64,000 nucleotides of DNA, taken from Russula earlei. Its lineage: Eukaryota > Basidiomycota > Agaricomycetes > Russulales > Russulaceae. Each line of letters starts with the position of its first letter. Position 1 is the first letter of the stretch. Made by a program: the position numbers and the translations under genes. Positions 59,068-64,000 of this stretch are shown in pieces. The notes beneath the pieces were generated by a model. The model searched no databases and was not told where the DNA came from. It saw only the letters and a program-made list of their open reading frames with translations. Where the stretch lies: contig JAGFNK010000143.1 of NCBI GenBank assembly GCA_025769875.1, positions 48,427 through 112,426 of the forward strand. Direction: 5' to 3'.

Positions 59068-60920
59068 GCATAACGGCGATTGCTCGAGCTTTAGGTATCA
59101 ACTCCATGTACAAGTCTCTAAGAAAGTCAATATCAGTGATGACTACTATTTACATTGGATCGAACAAAGCCGAAAGAAAAGCCCTAATAGACAGTGGGGC
59201 TACTGAATGTTTCATATCTCCCAAGACGATAAAAGAACTACACCTACAAACGAAAGAATTAATTCCCGCCAGAAACGTCAAAAACGTTGATGGGACACTC
59301 AATCATTCAGGAAAAGTTACTCAAACAGCCCAACTGGAATTGAAACTATTAGGACAAAAAAACATACATCAATTCCTGGTCGCAGATATAGGACAAGACG
59401 ACATCATCCTGGGATATCTGTTTCTGGAGTCAACAAACCCAAGAATAAATTGGTCCAAGGGAACTATCATGGGAAGAATCACCCTCCAAGGAGACCAAGA
59501 AACCCCAGCATGGATCAAAGCATTAACAGACTGGGAAGAAGGCGACGAACTATGGGTACAAACTCAAATACGTAAAACCACCATAGCACAACAACTGGCA
59601 GAATCACAGATACAAGGAAAAACACAAACTTGGCAAGAGATAGTCCCCCTTCAATACCACCAATATGGACAAGTATTCATGGAACGAGAATCGGAAAGAT
59701 TCCCCGGACCAAGAAAATGGGATCATGCTATTGACTTGAAATCAGATGCTCCAACAACGATCAACTGTAGAGTATATCCCCTCTCTCCGAAAGAAAAGGA
59801 GGAACAGGGAAAATTCCTCGAACAAAATTTACGACTCAAACGAATAAGAAGATCCAATTCACCATACGCCAGTGGATTCTTCCTTATAAAAAAGAAAGAC
59901 GGAAAATTTCGACCGGTACAAGACTACAGAAATCTGAACAAATGGACAATACCCAACATATATCCACTGCCTTTGATCCCAGAACTTATCCATGCTCTAG
60001 CAGGAAAAGAACTCTTCACCAAATTCGACGTCAGATGGGGTTACAATAACATTCGAATCAAAGAAGGAGACGAATGGAAAGCAGCCTTCAAAACTAGTGA
60101 CGGACTATTCGAACCTACGGTAATGTTTTTCGGACTAACAAATTCCCCAGCCACCTTTCAAACCATGATGGACGACATTTTTCAAGAAGAGCTCGCGCAG
60201 GGATGGTTAAAAATCTACATGGACGATATCATCATTGCCACACAAAATGATGAAACAGAACACGCGCTCAAGGTCAACCATATACTGTCCAAATTGAAAC
60301 AACACGATCTCTATCTCAAACCAGAAAAATGTCAATTCCACAAGAAAAAGGTAGAATACCTCAGGGTAATCATAGGAGAAGGAAAAATAACCATGGACCC
60401 TGTCAAAGTCAAAGGGATTGAAGACTGGCCGACACCGTCAACACTAAAAGAAGTCAGAAGTTTCCTAGGATTCTGTAACTTTTATCGAAACTTTATACCC
60501 AACTTTTCCATAAAAGCAAGACCATTAAACGACTTAACAAAAAAGAACAAACAGTGGGAATGGACAACGAAAGAAGACCAAGCCTTTCAAATCTTGAAAG
60601 AAACCTGCGTATCCTACCCAGTACTCCACACTCCAAATTGGACAAAACAATTCATCTTGGACACCGACGCATCAGGATTCGCCGTAGGAGCAGTCATATC
60701 CCAAGAGTATGAAGATGGGTTACACCCAATTGCATACTACTCTAGAACATTACTAGATGCAGAAAGAAACTACAATGCCCACGACAAAGAATTAGCAGCG
60801 GTGATCTTTGGGCTGAAAAGTGGACGACCATTTTTCCTAGGAGCCGATAAACCAGTTAGAATAAGAACCGACCACAAAAACCTCACATATTTTAAAGAAC
60901 CACAGAAATTAACAGGATGA
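59064..60920 (+). CDS. Element D pol, part 1: protease, reverse transcriptase, RNase H
   Basis: Protease ALIDSGATECFIS (about 59190). RT: SGFFLIKKKDGKFRPVQDYR, FTKFDVRWGYNNIRI, MFFGLTNSPATFQ, catalytic IYMDDIIIA (about 60216), PEKCQFHKKKVEYL, FLGFCNFYRNFIPNFS. RNase H: LDTDASGFAVGAVISQE, HDKELAAVIFGL, RTDHKNLTYF. The frame ends in TGA (60918-60920) in the LTG-stop-QARW context, where gypsy elements have Arg: a CGA-to-TGA change. No other lesion seen. Confidence 0.93.
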   Translation: MSITAIARALGINSMYKSLRKSISVMTTIYIGSNKAERKALIDSGATECFISPKTIKELHLQTKELIPARNVKNVDGTLNHSGKVTQTAQLELKLLGQKNIHQFLVADIGQDDIILGYLFLESTNPRINWSKGTIMGRITLQGDQETPAWIKALTDWEEGDELWVQTQIRKTTIAQQLAESQIQGKTQTWQEIVPLQYHQYGQVFMERESERFPGPRKWDHAIDLKSDAPTTINCRVYPLSPKEKEEQGKFLEQNLRLKRIRRSNSPYASGFFLIKKKDGKFRPVQDYRNLNKWTIPNIYPLPLIPELIHALAGKELFTKFDVRWGYNNIRIKEGDEWKAAFKTSDGLFEPTVMFFGLTNSPATFQTMMDDIFQEELAQGWLKIYMDDIIIATQNDETEHALKVNHILSKLKQHDLYLKPEKCQFHKKKVEYLRVIIGEGKITMDPVKVKGIEDWPTPSTLKEVRSFLGFCNFYRNFIPNFSIKARPLNDLTKKNKQWEWTTKEDQAFQILKETCVSYPVLHTPNWTKQFILDTDASGFAVGAVISQEYEDGLHPIAYYSRTLLDAERNYNAHDKELAAVIFGLKSGRPFFLGADKPVRIRTDHKNLTYFKEPQKLTG

Positions 60921-62390
60921 CAAGCCAGATGGATGCAGTATATGCAAGACTTTAACATCACTATGGAACACGTCCCTGGACACACACACACCATCGCTGA
61001 TACACTTTCTCATCGCAAAGACCTTAACAAGGGGGTAGAAGAACAAAGAACCACACTACTACCACCCGAAATCTTTACAAGAAAAATTTACTTGCCAGAC
61101 AAAATTGACAAACGACGAGAAATTCTGAGACTGTTTCACGACACCCCCTTTGCTGGACACCCTGGAATAGCCAACACCTGGGACCTAGTCAAACAACATT
61201 ACGAAGGACCTAGACTGCGACAATTCGTAGAACAATACATCAAAGGTTGCGCCAAATGTCAAGAGTCCAAAACCAACATACCCAGAAAGAAAGCCACGAC
61301 CTTTCCACTTGACACACACATTGAACAGGGCCCCTTCCAATACGTATCTATGGACCTGATTACTGACCTACCAAAATCAGAAGGATTTGACAGCGTCCTC
61401 ACCATAGTCGATCAAGGGTGCTCTAAAGCAACAAAGTTTATCCCCTGTAACAAAATGATCGATGGAACAGGTGTTGCACACGAGTACTTGAAACACCTCG
61501 TACCCTGGTTCGGCGTTCCCAAAAGAATCATCTCCAACAGAGACCCTTGATTCACATCAAACTTCTCAAAGGCCTTATGTAAAAATCTAGGCATCAAACA
61601 AAACATGTCCACCGCGTTCCACCCCCAAACCGATGGACAGACAGAACGGATGAACGCATGGCTAGAACAATACCTAAGACCCTGGACCACGACTCATCCA
61701 CATTCCTGGGCAAAAATGCTTCCTTTAGCAGAATACGCACATAACTCATGGAAACATGAAACATCACGAAGATCACCACACGAACTCCTCATGGGATTCA
61801 AACCCCAGATCGACATCAGTCTAGAAGACAACAACGTACCCTCATCCACCAATCGCCTAAAACAACTAGAAGAAGCAAGACAGGACGCCCAACAACTCCT
61901 CGAACGTAAACAACAACCCCTAAAACCCGACATCAAAGAAATGGAAGAAGGAACTCTTGTATGGCTAGAAGCGAAGAACCTCAAAACACGAGGAACACGC
62001 AAACTGATGCCCAAAAGATACGGTCCATTTCCTATCACAAAAAGAATTTCCAAAGTTGCGTATCAATTACAACTTCCGCCATCGATGAAGATACATGACG
62101 TCTTTCACATCAACCTACTTCTCCCTTATAAGGAGACGGAGGAATATGGCACGCCGTTTACACGACCTCCACCAACCGTTGAAAACGAGGAAGAATACGA
62201 AATCGAGGCAATTCTAGACACAAGAAGATTTGGACGAACATGTAAGATTCAATACCTTGTACACTGGAAAGATTACCCGGCATCAGATGACTCATGGGTC
62301 GACCATCATGACCTCAACGCCCCAGAACTTCTAAAGAATATTACTCCGCTTCGGCTGGACGACCCCAGATATAAAAAGAACCACCCATAG
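60921..62390 (+). pseudogene. Element D pol, part 2: RNase H end, integrase, chromodomain
   Basis: Continues pol in the same frame. RNase H end (QDFNITMEHVPGHTHTIADT). Integrase zinc domain (HDTPFAGHPGI ... CAKCQESK). DDE core: Asp in SMDLITDLPKSEGFDS, Asp in ISNRDP (Asn-Arg-Asp), Glu in HPQTDGQTERMNAW. A TGA at 61548-61550 follows NRDP, where Arg is expected (CGA to TGA). Then GPY/F-type KRYGPFPITKRISKVAYQL, FHINLLLPYKETEEYG, and a chromodomain EEYEIEAILDTRRFG with WKDYPASDDSWV (about 62190-62310). Stop at 62388-62390. Confidence 0.9.
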
Positions 62391-62424
62391 ACGACTACTC
62401 CCTACCGCTTTACCCCCAACAAAC

Positions 62425-63672
62425 ATGTCTTCCACTCAGAACTCTCCCACCGCTTCCTCCACCACCCTAGTACCCACTCCACCGTACTCCCCCACTCTCA
62501 TCCATTTACCACTATCTCGAGGACCATCCCCCTCAACAGCAGCCACTATTAACACTAGACTGCTCATCCGATGCACTGCACAACACACCACCATGATTGT
62601 CCAAGCACACGAGCTATGGGAGGACGACTCCCTTACCACGATACTATGTGCCTTCGGCAATCGATCTCCCACTCTAGGGACCAACTCACCTATCAGAACT
62701 CATAGCCCATCTTATCATGTTCGCACTCCCTCACCTGACCCTATCCCAATTCCTCCACGCATCACCACACCCATCATCCAGCAAGTCGAAAACGTAATCT
62801 TGCTTGACGAGAACTTCGCTCCAATAAACCGCGAAAGAACACCACCTCCTGTCTACAAACCAACCACCAACCATACACAATGCTCAGAACTGGAAGAACT
62901 TGGAGAAGGATGGGAAGAAGGAGATCTAGGACTAGACTTACTAATCCCAGATCCAGGAAATGAAGAAGACACACTTCCCCCTCGCTTCGTTCTCCCTGAT
63001 ATCACACACAGCTTTCCTTCCCTCTTGGCCACCTATGGTCCTGGATGTCCTACTCACCGCATTCCCATTCGAGCTCGAGCTGATCCCTATCCTCGTCCCC
63101 TCCTCACACAAAAAGATGCCTTCTTGTTCAAAGAAGGCCTCAGACATACCAAAGCCATAGACGAAGCACTCAGGTTCGAGCAAGACCTGTCACTAGAGGC
63201 CGAAGTACGTCGCTATCGTTTTGCCATAAAGAAAACAAGACAGATGGCAAACTCCCTTGTCACCGCCCGAGAAAGATACCACGACATGATGTGGGAAGTA
63301 AGGGACTCAGAAGTTAAGTTGGCTAAGGCTAACGCCAAAGCACGCCTCGAACCACGAGTACTATTCGGCACCATGCCTCAACTCACCGAACAAGAGCATC
63401 AGGATGCCAAGCAAGCCCTCCTTGATCCATGGTACCAATTCTCCCCCCGACTCTCCGATAGGTGCGCATGGTGCAAAGATGGAGGGCATGACACCTTTGA
63501 ATGTTCCAAAATCGCCGTCTGCATCCTCTGCAATCGTCAAGGACACATAGCCGACTACTGCAGAAGTCCTCACCGACGATGCAAACCCGAGAAGATATGT
63601 CGAGTTCCTCGCAACCAAATCCACTTCCACACCCACCACTGTCGTTCTACTGTTATCCCTTACGTTGCTTAG
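62425..63672 (+). CDS. Element D accessory ORF: coiled-coil plus two zinc knuckles, unknown function
   Basis: Intact 415-residue ORF starting 35 nt after pol, in the position of env in infectious gypsy elements, but with no signal peptide or membrane segment. The N-terminal half is Ser/Thr/Pro-rich with an acidic block (EELGEGWEEGDLG). Then a charged helical region (FEQDLSLEAEVRRYRFAIKK, MANSLVTARERYHDMM, VKLAKANAKARLEPR) that may form a coiled coil. Two clustered knuckles: CAWCKDGGHDTFEC (about residues 352-365) and CILCNRQGHIADYC (371-384), with a basic Cys/His tail. A second copy (55775-56260) and a diverged counterpart in element B show it is conserved among these chromoviruses. Nucleic-acid binding is likely; its role is unknown. 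Confidence 0.85.
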   Translation: MSSTQNSPTASSTTLVPTPPYSPTLIHLPLSRGPSPSTAATINTRLLIRCTAQHTTMIVQAHELWEDDSLTTILCAFGNRSPTLGTNSPIRTHSPSYHVRTPSPDPIPIPPRITTPIIQQVENVILLDENFAPINRERTPPPVYKPTTNHTQCSELEELGEGWEEGDLGLDLLIPDPGNEEDTLPPRFVLPDITHSFPSLLATYGPGCPTHRIPIRARADPYPRPLLTQKDAFLFKEGLRHTKAIDEALRFEQDLSLEAEVRRYRFAIKKTRQMANSLVTARERYHDMMWEVRDSEVKLAKANAKARLEPRVLFGTMPQLTEQEHQDAKQALLDPWYQFSPRLSDRCAWCKDGGHDTFECSKIAVCILCNRQGHIADYCRSPHRRCKPEKICRVPRNQIHFHTHHCRSTVIPYVA

Positions 63673-63680
63673 ACGTTAAC

Positions 63681-63690
63681 AAGGGGGTGA
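63681..63690 (+). other. Element D polypurine tract
   Basis: AAGGGGGTGA immediately before the 3' LTR; primes plus-strand DNA. The same tract precedes the D-prime LTR at 55740-55749 (minus). Confidence 0.85.
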
Positions 63691-64000
63691 TGTCACAGAT
63701 ACCGGTCCCGGACCGAACCGGCAACCGGACAAGCCTACCCGGACAGCCTCACGATTCCCGCGCATTCGTATGACTCACTTAGCCTCGCCTGTACCACTAC
63801 TTTCCAGCGTGTTCCTTCTCGATCGTCTCGCTACTACCTCATGTCTGCTATTTGATATAGGACACAGTTGTCTATAAAACCTGTCAGTAACAGAGAACAA
63901 GCCCTAAGCTTGTTCTCTTGTGAATATCACTGGATTTAGCTTCGGGATGTAGGCTTGCAGGGAATCAAGCAATCGAACTCAGAAAAACTCTTTCCACCTT
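63691..64000 (+). repeat. Element D 3' LTR, first 310 bp
   Basis: Matches the 5' LTR with about fifteen differences, mostly transitions at CpG sites plus single-base length changes in short runs. It should continue to about 64180. Confidence 0.93.

Larger units (their letters stand above)
56798..64000 (+). mobile_element. Element D: near-intact Ty3/gypsy chromovirus, right end beyond the window
   Basis: 5' LTR 56798-57290, primer-binding site, gag (57367-59067), pol by -1 frameshift (59052-62390, with two TGA stops), a separate accessory ORF (62425-63672), polypurine tract 63681-63690, 3' LTR from 63691. CpG-rich, unlike the older elements around it. Inserted in an A-family LTR; the expected right-hand duplication is GTAGT. 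Confidence 0.95.

Overview
The window is nuclear DNA of a filamentous basidiomycete, most likely an Agaricomycete. The host genes are packed with short (about 45-75 nt) GT-AG introns. They encode a G-patch splicing factor, a YAT-type amino acid permease, a Trm140/METTL2 tRNA methyltransferase and a DEP-DH-PH-CNH Rho exchange factor. They are surrounded by Ty3/gypsy chromovirus LTR elements and hAT transposons of kinds common in such genomes. There are no bacterial features, rRNA, tRNA or CRISPR arrays.

Layout. 1-2667 (minus): most of a GPATCH1 homologue that runs off the left edge and carries two in-frame stops and one frame break. 2.7-19.6 kb: a graveyard of hAT transposons. One remnant (about 3.0-8.4 kb) is broken up by solo LTRs; a 7.2-kb structure (8367-15609) has 1.4-kb inverted arms; a bounded 3.9-kb copy (15666-19562) keeps its TIRs and an 8-bp target duplication. 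19.6-33.7 kb: a gene island with the permease (20537-23372, +), Trm140-like methyltransferase (23588-25402, -), ROM2-like RhoGEF with two DH domains (25609-31973, +) and a small secreted protein (33126-33618, +). 34-64 kb: nested retrotransposons.

The centrepiece of the right half is element B (37230-49593, minus): a Ty3/gypsy chromovirus with 620-bp LTRs and target duplication CCCAC, expanded by four later solo LTRs, each with its own perfect 5-bp duplication. At the right edge lies a much younger chromovirus, element D (56798 to beyond 64000, plus). Its gag, pol and a third ORF are nearly intact; pol is interrupted only by two CGA-to-TGA stops. Both elements have a primer-binding site complementary to their own predicted mRNA 5' end, as in Tf1/sushi self-priming elements, and both carry an extra zinc-knuckle ORF between the integrase chromodomain and the 3' LTR. 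Hairpins just downstream of the TATA box recur in six LTR families here.

The four well-modelled host genes are ordinary housekeeping or signalling genes without an evident shared pathway. The permease and methyltransferase are convergent; the methyltransferase and RhoGEF are divergent over about 206 bp. LTR family names (A, B, C, D, E, J), the TIR family I and the short repeat G are my own labels.
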